Of a stretch of DNA of 64,000 nucleotides, positions 41,645 through 51,941 are shown one piece after another. Position 1 is the stretch's first letter; each line of letters starts with the position of its first letter. The notes under the pieces were generated by a model, which worked only from the letters and a program-made list of their open reading frames with translations, was not told the origin of the DNA and made no database searches. Made by a program: the position numbers and the translations under genes. The stretch is taken from contig CM066035.1 in NCBI GenBank assembly GCA_033557465.1, positions 898,597,309 to 898,661,308 of the forward strand, given 5' to 3'. The stretch is from Ichthyophis bannanicus (lineage: Eukaryota; Chordata; Amphibia; Gymnophiona; Ichthyophiidae).

Positions 41645-42230
41645 ATGATGTCTTTCTCTAATGATCTCTCTCTTCACATGATGTGTCCAAAGTATGAAAG
41701 TCAAGGTCTTGTCATCTGAGCTTCTAAAGAAAGCTTAGGTTTGATCTCCTGTTGTACTGACTGGTTTTTCTTTGGGCACTCCATGGTATACACAGTATTC
41801 ATCGCCAGCACCATAATTCAAAGGCATCAATTTTCTTCCTGTCTATCTTTTTCACTGTCCAACTTTCACATCCATATGATGTTACTGAAAATGCCATCAC
41901 TTGAACAATCAAATCTTTGTATGGAGAGAGACATCTCTGGTCTTGAGGATCTTGTCTAATCCTTGATAGCCATTCTGCCAAGAGCAATGCATCGTCAGAT
42001 TTCTTGACTGCTTGTTGCTTCTTTATTGATAGTTGATCCGAGTAGGTTAAAGTTGTTCACTATTTCAATTTCTTCTCCATCAACAATGAACTTATTCATT
42101 TTGCCCGTTGTCGTGATCTTCGTCTTCTTAACATTAAGGTGCAGACTTATTTTAAGACTATATTTCTTGATCTTGAGAAGCAAATGTTTCAAATCGTCAT
42201 GATCATAGATAGTATTAGAAAGCTCCTCCT
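41645..42230 (-). mobile_element. RTE-type LINE 3' fragment
   Basis: On the minus strand the RTE ORF2 C-terminus is readable: HDDLKHLLLKIKKYSLKISL and HLNVKKTKITTTGKMNKFIV with DGEEIEIVNNFNLLGSTINK. After a frameshift comes VTSYGCESWTVKKIDRKKID with FELWCWR, a diagnostic RTE/BovB block. The fragment is bounded on the right by the target duplication of the L1 element at 42231. Confidence 0.85.
42217..42230 (+). repeat. Left 14-bp target-site duplication of the L1 element
   Basis: AGAAAGCTCCTCCT is identical to 56649-56662, directly after the poly(A) tract. Confidence 0.9.
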
Positions 42231-42392
42231 GGGGGTCACATGATGAGGTCGACCTAAACGGATGCCTGTGTGCCAAGCTCTCTCCTTGCCCTACAAAACT
42301 GCTCACTCCCTGGATGTTTTCTTAAATGGGAGCAAACTGTATACCTAACTTGAGTAGTGGGCGAGAGCGCTAGGAGCGGGTTAACGTGACGG

Positions 42393-42960
42393 ATGGCGGT
42401 CTCAGGAAGAACGCCGGCAAAAACAGCTAAAGTCATCAAGGATAAATCAAAGGAGGCCAAGATGGAGATGGAGGGTGCTACCCCAGTGTTTACCCTGCAG
42501 GAGGAAGCAGTAAGTGAATTTCCCCAAAGCATGGCAGAAATGCTCGAGAACAAGCTCTCATGGCTACAAAATTAGATTGATGAGTCCGAGAGGGGATCGA
42601 GGTGCAGAATTCAACATATGTCACAGGGGTAGAAGCCCACTTGTAAGCCTTAGGACACAGCAATCGAGAGTTACTAGACAAAATAGCTGACCAGGAAAAC
42701 CACAGTCACCGCAACAATATCTGGCTGATCGGCTTGCCCGAAACGATTAAAGATGAGGTATGGGACACTGTAGAGCGCTGGCTGCCTGATACGATGGGCC
42801 TGCTCCAAGAAAGAAGCCGAATGTTGGTGGAATGAATGCATCGACTTGACCCGCAAAAAGAGACCCAGACTAGTGGTGGCTAGATGCAACCGATTGCTTG
42901 GGAGGTAATACAAATCTATTTTCCTCTTTAGAGTAAGATTCACAGTTAGCCGAGCATTAA
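42393..42960 (+). pseudogene. L1/Tx1 ORF1 N-terminal part
   Basis: Opens MAVSGRTPAKTAKVIKDKSK and runs through MAEMLENKLSWLQN to a TAG. It continues in other frames with a coiled-coil-like segment and NNIWLIGLPETIKDEVWDTV, the L1 ORF1 RNA-binding region (usual form R-x-N-x-R-I-x-G-L-P-E). Several stops break it. Its C-terminus lies 3 kb away at 46000-46279 because of later insertions. Confidence 0.7.
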
Positions 42961-43139
42961 CTCAAATTGATTACCTCTCAGAGAGTAACTCACATTGAAC
43001 AAAATACTAAGTTCCATTGGAATACCCTTTTTTATAAAGAAAAAGAACAACAGTTGGCAAAGAAATATAACTAATTTTAAATAAGAATTCGGACCAATAA
43101 GATGTTACAGTTATTACATTTTATTTACTTCCCAATTTT

Positions 43140-44400
43140 GCAGCTTGTCATGCTGTGAGGGCTTGTGTGCACCAGTGATGCTGAAAGCTAAGCTCAGAAG
43201 CTTAACTACTGGCAGGGTCTCCCAAGTTGGACAGGTCTCAGCTGAGGTGCCAGACCAAGACAAACCACCCATCTGGGCAGCAGCACAATGGGACGGTGTT
43301 GGCAGCGGAGGATCACATTTCAGTGACAACGACAACACCACTAGAATTACCTACACGGAAGAAAGGCCTGGCAATCTGCTTCTATATCTTGCCACGAAAA
43401 CCCAGCGGATAGTCTCAACAAAACAAATTGCACTATAGTGCTGGATGATGAGACTCCCAGGTCGGAAGGCACTCAACTGGCTACTGGGAAGGAGCTAAAG
43501 ATCTTTCAGAGTAAAACCAGCATTTATGATGTGGTTGGATCAAAGCCTTCAGGATGTCTGACTGCTGATGTACCTGCGCATGAAATGAGACTCAGAAGCT
43601 GCAAAGATGTCTTACATATTGGGACATGGAACGTACGAAGCATGAACCAAGGGAAGCTGGAGGTGGTCAACAATGAAATGGAACGTGTACAACACGATCT
43701 GTTGGGTGTCAGCGAACTGAAATGGACTGGCATCGAGCACTTTGCATCTGATGATCACATAGTCTATTATGCTGGAAATGAAAGACAAAGAAGAAATGGT
43801 GTTGCATGTATAATTAAGAAGAAATCTGCAAGAACTATAATGAAATACAATGCAATTGGTGAACACTTAATTTCTTTTCGTCTACGAGGAATGCCTATCA
43901 ACACAACTATAATTCAAATATATGCCCCAACAACAGCTGCAGAAGAGAATGAAATTCATGACTTCTATGAACAAATACAAGCTGAAACTGACAGAACATG
44001 CAGACAGGATATCCTGATAGTCATGGGTGACTGGAACGCAAAGGCTGGCAACAAAGAAGGTGGCAAAATGGTTGGAAAATATGGAATTGGCAACAGAAAT
44101 GAAGCTGGAGAAAGACTGATAGAATTCTGTAAGACCAACGATCTATTCATCTCGAACACCTTCTTCCAGCAACATTAGTGATGACTGTACACATGGACTT
44201 CACACAATGGATTGCACAAAAATCAAATTGACTACATCTGTGGAAGTCAATGATGGAAAAGCTCTATAACATCAGTAAAGACAAAACCTGGAGCTGACTT
44301 TGGTACAGATCACTAACTACTAGTATGCAAACTCAAGCTAAAGTTGAAAAAGAGCAAGCCACTCATTAATGTAGCAAAATATGACCTTGACAAAACCTGG
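43140..44400 (+). mobile_element. RTE/BovB-like LINE 5' part
   Basis: Contains the RTE 5' leader (GCCAGACCAAGACAAACCAC, CTTGCCACGAAAACCCAGCG, GCACTATAGTGCTGGATGAT) and then a long endonuclease frame. Similarity decays after 44180 and stops at about 44400, where an AT-rich repeat begins. It lies inside the L1 element, so it arrived after it. It is not the missing half of the RTE fragment at 41645-42230, being in the opposite orientation. Confidence 0.8.
43438..44178 (+). CDS. RTE/BovB-like apurinic endonuclease domain
   Basis: An open frame of 246 residues. After a leader it shows the AP-endonuclease fold of RTE LINEs: HIGTWNVRSMNQGKLEVVNN, MERVQHDLLGVSELKWTG, a RRNGVACIIKKK strand, IIQIYAPTTAAEENEIHDFY, ILIVMGDWNAKAGNKEG and a closing LIEFCKTNDLFISNTFFQQH. 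The catalytic Asn (GTWNVR), Glu (SELKWTG) and Asp-x-Asn (GDWNAK) are present. The frame stops before the SDH box and the reverse transcriptase, so it is a truncated ORF2. Proteins annotated CFDP2-like in some vertebrates come from this domain. It may have been kept open by chance and youth. Confidence 0.85.
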   Translation: MLDDETPRSEGTQLATGKELKIFQSKTSIYDVVGSKPSGCLTADVPAHEMRLRSCKDVLHIGTWNVRSMNQGKLEVVNNEMERVQHDLLGVSELKWTGIEHFASDDHIVYYAGNERQRRNGVACIIKKKSARTIMKYNAIGEHLISFRLRGMPINTTIIQIYAPTTAAEENEIHDFYEQIQAETDRTCRQDILIVMGDWNAKAGNKEGGKMVGKYGIGNRNEAGERLIEFCKTNDLFISNTFFQQH

Positions 44401-44404
44401 AGCT

Positions 44405-44575
44405 CAAAACAAACACTTAAGAATAATTAAAAAATCAAATAAAATATGAGACAAAGGAACATATAAAAGGACAATATAAATAATATACATTGTATTATCC
44501 TAAAAGGATAAAAATCATATCAGATATCTTTTAAAATGCTTAATATCAGATACCCTTTAAAATGCTTTTAAGCTG
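44405..44575 (-). repeat. Third copy of the AT-rich intron repeat
   Basis: ACACTTAAGAATAATTAAAA, GGACAATATAAATAATATAC and CATTGTATTATCCTAAAAGG closely match 16120-16235. Only about 170 bp are present. Confidence 0.75.
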
Positions 44576-45235
44576 AGGGTCACTATACCTCCACGTCTGA
44601 AAAAAAAACAGTGAAAAAAATCCAGTTCTCTAAACAGCAGTTTTTAGCCAAGTAATTAGTCCTTTAGACTGTCACAGCTTTTCCAGTCTCTCAAGCCAGA
44701 TACATATTCTGTTACCATTTAAAACAACAGGGAAAGGGAAAAAACAAATTCCCCAATTTTCCAATTACTCCAAAAACATTTCTACTACAGGAACCAAGTT
44801 CCCCTCAGCCCTTCCTACAGCTCAACTACAACCCCCCCACCTCCGCTTTAAACCACTCATAGATGTCCAAAACCCATTCAACACCATTCAAACCATCCCA
44901 ATTTTTCTACCATTCACTCCTTCAGAGGCCTCTGTCACCAAAACACATTCACTCAGCTCAGCATTCAACCCCCAAATGCCTCAAAACTCAAACTCACCAA
45001 CATTCTAAACGTCTAGAGAAAAAGTATGCCTACGCCTGTTTTACTCATCAAATAGTCCCAGCACCGGTTAAATGTAAGTTTATTCCTCCAATACCCTAGA
45101 AATTCCCACTACAGCAAGCCTATAGAGGTCATTTAGTAATTTTTAAAACTGTCCCTTTAAATCAACAGAGAGAGGGAAGATAAATGACCAATCTGTGTCA
45201 CTACAAGCCCTACTTCCACCTGCACCATTGTTATA
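44576..45235. other. Unclassified insert sequence inside the L1
   Basis: C-rich and A-rich, with poorly coding frames on both strands. No terminal repeats or motifs were recognised. It forms part of the 3-kb foreign block between the two halves of L1 ORF1. Confidence 0.4.
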
Positions 45236-45370
45236 TTTATTAATTTATTTATTTATTTCTCTTATATACCGCGCTATTTGACATCAGTGCGGTTTACATG
45301 GAACATTATATTGAACATTACATTGAACAGGGCATTATAACTTGGAGATAACTATTTTACAGGGAACATG
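45236..45370 (-). mobile_element. L2-like LINE 3' tail
   Basis: A TTTATTTATTTATTTCTC tail is followed by TATACCGCGCTATTTGACAT and GTGCGGTTTACATGGAACAT. It is a short 3' end related to the L2 copies at 47855 and 33873. Confidence 0.6.
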
Positions 45371-45990
45371 GACTTCACTTTATAAAACAGCCATGAGAGA
45401 TCCCACCCCTTCTCTTACTTCTGGGTACTTTCAGATAATAAAACTTCACATTTTAAAATTAATATAGACTTTTTAGAGTCTCCCCAATTAAATGTAATCA
45501 TTTTTAAGCAATACCGAGGCTCCAGTGATCCCCACAGAGCCTTGGGAGGTTAGCCCCCTCCACTTTACAAACACTGGGAATCACAGCAAAAAACAGCTTT
45601 TTTAAACATATAAAAGTACTTTCTAAGGGCTTTTTAGCCCTCTGGACCCCACCCCTCCGATGACACCAAAATTATTCCAATTCATGCAGCTGACTTTGAC
45701 CATTTACAGGATGTCTTACCCCTTTAAGGCAGGCTCCACCTCCACAGAAAAAAAGGCCTAACCAGGTCTAACAACGTGACCCTGATACTTTCCTAAGCCA
45801 GCCTGACCCAATTCAGGCGCTTCTGCCCCAAATGGCGCCACAGCCTCCCAGCCCTTTTCTCCATTCCTGTCCCAGCTGCCCCAATTCCATTTTGGACCAT
45901 CTCGGCCCAAATGCCTCACTCCGGCCCAACGCTGCTTCTGCCTCCCAGACTCCCCCCTCCAAGAGCAGCTGCAATTTATTATTTATTATC
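45371..45990. other. Unclassified insert sequence inside the L1
   Basis: No reliable ORF. Starts moderately AT-rich and becomes C-rich. It ends near AACAGAGTACTAAACTTCAC, where L1 ORF1 resumes. Confidence 0.4.
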
Positions 45991-45999
45991 ATCATCGGG

Positions 46000-46279
46000 T
46001 AACAGAGTACTAAACTTCACGGAGAAACATAAGCTTATGAGCCTGCATCACCAGAAAAGAGCGTTGGCATACAAGATCCTTTTGCCCAATGATTACCCAG
46101 CATGGGTGGCGGAGAGCAGGAGGGGTATGGCTCCCTATTGTTCTGACCTGGCCAGGAGGGGAGTGAGGCTCATGCTGCAATTCCCAGCACAGGTTCCCAT
46201 CGTCCATGACAACAAGGTGCAGCTGTTTGAATCACCAAGCACTTTAAAGGCCTTCATGGACTCATTACCAGCAGACTAG
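46000..46279 (+). pseudogene. L1/Tx1 ORF1 C-terminal domain
   Basis: Reads RVLNFTEKHKLMSLHHQKRA, then MAPYCSDLARRGVRLMLQFP and a closing VQLFESPSTLKAFMDSLPAD before TAG (46277-46279). This is the C-terminal RNA-chaperone domain of L1 ORF1, with the usual R-R-G-I-R-x-x-L-x-x-P-A block. It belongs with the N-terminal part at 42393-42960. Confidence 0.75.
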
Positions 46280-47089
46280 AGCCCTGCAGATCCTTGGGAG
46301 TTGATCTGTACCATAGTTGGATGTAGGTTTATGGTTTGACTTAGTTCAGCATTTGCGTGCACACGAGTCACTTCAACCGAGTGGAATACACAGTGCAATG
46401 CAGTGACTAGTGTGGAGTTGTAAATGGACATCTATGAAAGCAATGAACCTCATATGTTACTGCTGGTTGTTGATGGGAAGCTCTCCTCAGCTGGGTTGAG
46501 GATCTCCCCTTCAGAATAGCATGGACAGCACAAGAAAGCGTGGGAGATGTCCCCTCAGCCCGGTCAGCGATCCCAAGGCCGCTGGTTAAGACGATGGCTG
46601 AGCAGTGCAAGCATGGGGGTCATGCTTCTTTTAGATGACAGCAGAGCAGCAGATAGGAGACCAGACCTCTTTGGACATGGTACATTATGGCACCCCAATG
46701 AATGAGTAGAGTGGTAGCTACCATTGCGCGCTGTAATGGAAGGATCTGCTGGGACTCTGGGATCATTCACATTGATAAATGCTCATTTAACTATGATTTC
46801 TGTAATTGACGGGGATTAATAGACTGTGCAGTATGTTTGGTATGTATGGATGGAGTGGCTGGATGGGGCGGTTAGAGTGGGATTGTAAGGCAGGGTAGAT
46901 GACATGAAGGGCAAATGACTCTGAGTTGTGTGTGTGAGCAGGTTATGTCTGGGGGCTGAGACACGGAAACGTTTAGGGGTACTATCACAGAGAGGAGGAG
47001 GGGAACTCGGCAAGAGATTAGTGGGAGTTCAGTAGGGGGTGGGCCAGATGGTTTATTGGGTGAAGGGAAGGGGGGTATAAAAGTAATCA

Positions 47090-47160
47090 GGTATCTAAGG
47101 GAGGGGAAGGTGGGGAAGGGAGGGGAGGGGAGGGGGAGGGGTGGGAGGAGGAGAAGGTCT
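47090..47160 (+). repeat. Guanine-rich tract in the L1 inter-ORF region
   Basis: Consecutive G runs (GGGAGGGGAGGGGAGGGGGA and neighbours) with one-base spacers. This gives strong G-quadruplex potential and a purine-only strand of about 60 bp. Confidence 0.8.
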
Positions 47161-47266
47161 CATTCTGTTTACTGTAGAGGGCTGCACCAGGACTCAGCTG
47201 GGAGGCTCTGGGAGAGCTGATGGTTAGGAAAACCCTGACAGCCCAGAAGACACAATCGAGGGGAGA

Positions 47267-47850
47267 TTGGATAGACTCACATTGTTGACTTTAAATGTCA
47301 CAGGCATTCACTCACCACTTAAAAGGACAAAGTCGCTTAGCACTCTCAAGAGAGAACAAGCAGTCATTGTAAACTCGTTTGAACATTGCGGAACACCGCA
47401 ACCTGCAGAGAGGGTGGGTCAAAGAAATTGGTTTCTCATCCTTCAACAGCCAGCAATGAGGGGTTGCAACGCTAATTAATAGAAGGGTGTCCTTTAATTT
47501 GCAGAAGACCGTACAGAACCCAGAGGGGAGGTTTCATATCATGATGGGCATGCTACAAGGGATGCAGGTGGTGCTTTGCAATGTTTATGCACCAAATATT
47601 TATAATCACAGGTTTTTCACCATGTGAATGGCGAGGTTGCTGGAGTTCGAAAACTGTCACCTTATAGTGGGAGGGGACTTCAACCTGCCCAGGAACATGT
47701 TGATAGATTGCAGTCCCCAGAGGGTGCCCTTTCAAGATATGGACAACAAGACGGTTAACTTTCTGAAATCTAATTTGACTCCGATGAACAACTGGTGGAC
47801 TCTCCACTCCGGAGAGATAGATTTTACTTCTTATTGTAATATGCATGATA
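47267..47850 (+). pseudogene. L1/Tx1 ORF2 endonuclease, first part
   Basis: Begins with RLTLLTLNVTGIHSPLKRTK, the usual L1 endonuclease opening, then LSTLKREQAVI. Further frames give a YAPN-type strand (about 47585-47600), HLIVGGDFNLPRNMLIDCSP and a segment with DFTSYCNMHD just before the L2 insertion at about 47855. The domain resumes at 50469 with AKLDYLLISKALFLRLKKAE. Stops and shifts are frequent. Confidence 0.8.
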
Positions 47851-48311
47851 TCTTTATCTTTATTTTGAACTTTATATACCGCTTTGGCCAAGGCATAAAA
47901 GCGGTTTACAATAAATAAAAAACAATGACTATGCTACCCAACTAGAAAAGGAACGCCATAATAAGATAGGAAAGAGGGAAAAGAACAGTACAAGACTTAT
48001 AAGAGGCAAACCAAACACAACTGACAAAACTCAGGGAGGCAGGTCAAAAGCTTGTTGAAATAAATGAGTCTTCAATAGCTCCTTGAACTTCAGATACAAG
48101 GGTTCCAGACGGAGGGCGGGTGGTAGGGCATTCCAAAGTGTGGGACTGAGAAAAAAGAATGCGGAGTGACAGGTTTGTTCCAGAAGTGCTTGAGACGGAG
48201 AAGGCAGAGACAGACGATTAGCATGTAAAGCCCGGAGCTGACGATAGGGTGTATGAAGAGCAATGAGATTCGATAAATACAAAGGGGTGGAAGTATAGAT
48301 GGCTTTATGTG

Positions 48312-49952
48312 TTAAAATGAGGAATTTATAATGGAACTTAAAACGGAGAGGCAACCAGTGAAGATGATAAAGGATGGGGGGTGACATGATCGTAACGATG
48401 GCGGTGCTAAGGCAACTGCGGTGTTTTGTATAAGTTGGAGGCACTGTAGTTGGTAAGCCGGCAGGTTAGGCAGCAAGACATTACAATAGTCCAACCGGCT
48501 GATAACTAGTGCCAGTACCAAAGTGACTAGGGAACTAGTGGGAAGGAGGGAACGAACGGCTTGAATCTGGCATAATATTGCAAAAGAGCGGCGTGTGAGG
48601 GCAGTGATATGACTGTGAAAGGAGAGGGAGGAATCCAAAATTACCCCCAGGTAACGGAAAGAGGTAACAAGTGGAATTAGAATATGATCAATTTGGGGGG
48701 CCACTGACGGACAGAGCCCACTTAGAAAAACCCACATCGCAGTGGACTTAGAGGGATTCAGGTGAAGCAAGTTCGAGGAGAGCCAGTGGGAAACATGGGT
48801 AAGACATTGGTTCAACTGAGAAATATCTGGCAAAACTGGTGAGGTATGAAACAAGAGGATGATGTCATCTGCGTAAATATAGGATGAATCCAGGTACTGC
48901 TGAATCAGAAGGGGCAGGGGGGAAAGAAAAATGTTGAATAGCAAAGGAGAAAGAACAGAGCCCTGTGGTACACCACAGATCAGAGGGAAAGAGGAAGAGG
49001 ATTGGTTATTACAATGAACAGTAAAGGAGCGGGCTGTGAGAAATGAACAGAACCACTGCCACACGGTGCCGCGTAATCCAAAGTCATAGAGACGAGAAAG
49101 AAGTGCTTGATGGTCAATGAGATCAAATGCAGCGGATAGATCGAGAGAAACAAAAAGAGTAATGTCCCCATGATCATGGGCAACATGGATCTCATTCAGG
49201 AGGGCCAAAAGAACGGTTTCTGTACTATGTCCAGGTCGAAAACCTGCTTGCCGGGGGTGAAGGGTGTTTGTAGTTTCAACATGCAAGTTTAATTGTAAGA
49301 AAGCAAAACGTTCCAATAGTTTAGCTAGAAAAGGGAGATTAGAGACAGGACGCCAATGGGAAGGAACAGACGGATCAAGGGAAGGTTGCTTTAGAAGAGG
49401 GTGGAACATGGCAGATTTCCAAGAAGAGGGAAAGACGCCAGATGAAAAACTAGTATTGATTATAGTAACCATAATAGGAATTAATTGTAAAGAGGGTTCA
49501 ACCAGCCAATGAGATGGAATCGGATCTAGTTTACACATCGTCTTTCTACACTTAGAGAGAGCATGTAGCACCTCAGCAGAAGTGATGGCAGAGAAAGAAG
49601 ACCAAGTATGAGCTAGCGCCTGGTTAGGAGGGGAAGGGGGAGACCCCAAAGGTTCTGGGCAGGATGACATATCGGTAGAAACCAAAAGACAGGGAGAAAG
49701 AGGTAGGGATGTAAGGGATGGGGAAAGGGGACTAGAAAAAGAGGTATGCAAATTCAGGATCTTGTCCGAGAAAAAGGTGGCCAAAACTTGAGGTGGTGGA
49801 GCTTTGTCAAACTGATTAGGGGAGAAAGTGGTAGAAGAAAGCCTACGTAAAATCGTAAAATGTTGCCTGGAAGAGTCCGCGGCATCAGTGATACTTGTAA
49901 CATAAAAAGAACGCTTAGCAGACTGTACAGCTGAGTGATATGTTAAATACAA
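48312..49952 (-). CDS. L2 ORF2 reverse transcriptase, 546-residue open frame
   Basis: Read on the minus strand it opens TYHSAVQSAKRSFYVTSITD, then LATFFSDKILNLHTSF and SPSWKSAMFHPLLKQP-like blocks. Then come WRPVSNLPFLAKLLERFAFL, AGFRPGHSTETVLLALLNEI, LFVSLDLSAAFDLIDHQALL, LICGVPQGSVLSPLLFNIFL and the catalytic YIYADDIILLFH. HWLSSNLLHLNPSKSTAMWV, SFRYLGVILDSSLSFHSHIT and LDYCNVLLPNLPAYQLQCLQ follow. These are the L2-clade motifs in order. The endonuclease portion (49943-50398) is in another frame and includes LDLVLSPP and WSDHFCISFSL. The C-terminus shifts frame near 48320-48440. The palm and fingers are intact. Confidence 0.9.
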   Translation of the reverse strand: MYLTYHSAVQSAKRSFYVTSITDAADSSRQHFTILRRLSSTTFSPNQFDKAPPPQVLATFFSDKILNLHTSFSSPLSPSLTSLPLSPCLLVSTDMSSCPEPLGSPPSPPNQALAHTWSSFSAITSAEVLHALSKCRKTMCKLDPIPSHWLVEPSLQLIPIMVTIINTSFSSGVFPSSWKSAMFHPLLKQPSLDPSVPSHWRPVSNLPFLAKLLERFAFLQLNLHVETTNTLHPRQAGFRPGHSTETVLLALLNEIHVAHDHGDITLFVSLDLSAAFDLIDHQALLSRLYDFGLRGTVWQWFCSFLTARSFTVHCNNQSSSSFPLICGVPQGSVLSPLLFNIFLSPLPLLIQQYLDSSYIYADDIILLFHTSPVLPDISQLNQCLTHVSHWLSSNLLHLNPSKSTAMWVFLSGLCPSVAPQIDHILIPLVTSFRYLGVILDSSLSFHSHITALTRRSFAILCQIQAVRSLLPTSSLVTLVLALVISRLDYCNVLLPNLPAYQLQCLQLIQNTAVALAPPSLRSCHPPSFIIFTGCLSVLSSIINSSF

Positions 49953-50450
49953 CTTTTGAACTGAAGGAGCGTCCCGGGTGAAGGGTGTTTAGCCCAGTGA
50001 CGCTCTGCCTGCCGAAGTTGAGATCGCTGCAAGCGTAGGCCTGGATGGTACCAGGGAGAGCGAGTCCGGTGAGGATGCTCAGTGTAAGGGCAAAGGAGAG
50101 CTAAGCTATCAAGAGTCTGAGTAAGAATAGAGTTCCAAAGCAGGGCTTGTGTATTAGATGAATGAGAAACAAAATCAGAGGGAAAAAGTGAGTGAGCAGA
50201 TGGGAAAGCACTAAGAGTCACGGGAGTGATGCGACGACGCAAACCTGATGGGGGATGGGGTATCATTAAGTCAACTATGTTGGAATGAGAGTGAGACAAA
50301 GAAAAAGAAATGCAAAAGTGGTCTGACCACGGAACACGGTGAGTGATAGGGGTAGAAATCAAGGGTTGTAAAGTAGGAGGTGAAAGAACGAGATCCAAGA
50401 CCTGCTATATGAGTAGGCCCGGAAACGTGCTGGTGGAGAGAGATATCATT
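49943..50450 (-). pseudogene. L2 ORF2 endonuclease C-terminal part
   Basis: Minus-strand frames read LNDISLHQHVSGPTHI, then LDLVLSPPTLQPLISTPITH and VPWSDHFCISFSLSHSH, with the SDH box of the AP-endonuclease. RSPWYHPGLRLQRSQLRQAE leads into the linker before the reverse transcriptase. One stop and a frameshift separate it from 48312-49952, and the 5' part of the domain is missing. Confidence 0.8.
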
Positions 50451-50468
50451 CAAAAGGTTTAGGAAGAC

Positions 50469-51756
50469 CCGGTCATGCCAAGTTGGACTATCTCCTCATC
50501 TCTAAAGCTCTGTTTTTGAGATTGAAGAAGGCAGAAACTGGGGACTTGGGCCTCTCGGACTACTCTACTATCTGGATTACCTTAAGGGTACAAGAGGGTA
50601 GGCAGGGGAACGGGATGACGGGATGGTGGATGAACCCAACGCTGTACAAAGATAAAGGTTCCCATGAGCATCTGCAGAGGACCTGGCAAAGATATTGGCA
50701 GGAAAACTCTGGGTGGGAAGGGGGGAAATAAATGCACACACCATATGGGAAGCTGCGAAGATGACTATGAGAGATGAAATCATAGAATATGTGGCGGGGA
50801 TCCATAAGAAGTGGGACCAGGAATTGTTGGATCTGACTAGGCAGCTCCAGGTCCATCGTCAGAGGCACCTGGAAACTAGGAGTGGAGAGGACAGAGCTCA
50901 ATGTTCAGATACAAAGAACTAAACAACATGCTTAAGAGAAGAGCAGAGGGTAACATTGAGTTATATAAATGCCAGATACATAAATGAGGAAATAAATGCA
51001 GGAAGCTTATGGCCAACTTGATCAGACCACCACGAAAGACATTTACCATAACTTAAAAAGGAGTCCTCAGGGTAAGGTGCATGTTAAGGAGAAGGACATC
51101 AGGAGGCAGTTTGAGCGCTATTATAGGGATCTATATGGGAAGGGGCCTCAGGACCTCACACAAAGGGACACTTTCTTTGTGGACTTGTGGTTGCCTCAAT
51201 TGGGGGAGGTTTATCTTGCCTGTTTGCATGCACCTTTTACTGGGGTGGAGGTTCCTAGGGCAGTACAGGGCCTAAAGTTGGCTAAATCGCTGGGCCCAGG
51301 TGGCCTAGGACCTGAGTTTTACAAAATCTTGGGAGGGAGCGTGATGTCTCCTTCCTGGACATGCATGAGGAGATCAGGGCATCCTGGGCAGGTGGAAAAA
51401 CCACACACATATAATTATTTTACCTAAACCAAGTTGAGATGACACGGAGATGGGGTCTTACAGGCCCATCTTGCTGTTAAACCAAGATTTGAAGCTAATA
51501 GCAGCTGTCCTCGCTCAGAGATTCAGATCCATGATTGCCAGTTTAATACATGAGGTCCAGGTGGGCTTCGTCCCGGGTGCTGATGGTGTTATAAGAGGGG
51601 AGGGGGATGCCATCATAGCAAGTCTGGATGACAAAAAGGACTTTGACAACGTCTCATGGGACTATCTCTTCTGGGTGATAGAGGCCTTTGGATGGGGGGG
51701 GGGAACTTCCTGGATTGGATATGGGTCCTATATAATGGACCCACAGCTAGGGTTAG
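50469..51756 (+). pseudogene. L1/Tx1 ORF2: endonuclease end to reverse transcriptase
   Basis: Resumes with LDYLLISKALFLRLKKAETG and LGLSDYSTIWITLRV, the L1 equivalent of the SDH box. A helical linker is followed by the N-terminal part of the reverse transcriptase, with EKDIRRQFERYYRDLYGKGP and LKLAKSLGPGGLGPEFYKIL. Then come SYRPILLLNQDLKLIAAVLA, IHEVQVGFVPG and a SLDDKKDFDNVSWDYLFWVI block carrying the first catalytic Asp. Frameshifts at about 50900, 51420 and 51590 break it. It ends at YNGPTARVRN, where a CR1 tail is inserted. Confidence 0.85.
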
Positions 51757-51941
51757 AAATAGAAACATGATGGCAGAAAAAGATCACATGGCCTTTCTAG
51801 TCTGCTTTTCCATATCAACTACCATAGTCCTCTTTTTACCTTTAGAGATCCTCTGTGTTTGTCCCATGCTTTTTGAATTCAGATACTGTCCTCATCTCTA
51901 CCACCTCTAAGACTATTCCACACATCTACCATGCTTTCTGG
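51757..51941 (-). mobile_element. CR1-type LINE tail inserted in L1 ORF2
   Basis: ATAGAAACATGATGGCAGAA and ATCACATGGCCTTTCTAGTC, then CATATCAACTACCATAGTCC and TTTGTCCCATGC, match the copy at 7290-7915. L1 reverse-transcriptase coding ends with a GPTARVRN block on the left and continues with DLLGSFPLQKGTRQECPQSP on the right. The tail interrupts the domain just before its conserved GTRQ-x-CPLSP motif. Confidence 0.85.

Larger units (their letters stand above)
47855..50468 (-). mobile_element. L2-type LINE inserted in L1 ORF2
   Basis: The 3' tail is at 47855-47870 on the + strand (TCTTTATCTTTATTTTGAAC), followed by ATACCGCTTTGGCCAAGGCA. The 5' end is truncated within the endonuclease near 50468. 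L1 coding sequence reads NMHD immediately to the left and HAKLDYLLIS to the right, so the L2 entered a once continuous L1 frame. It is about 2.6 kb long and the largest L2 copy here. Confidence 0.9.
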
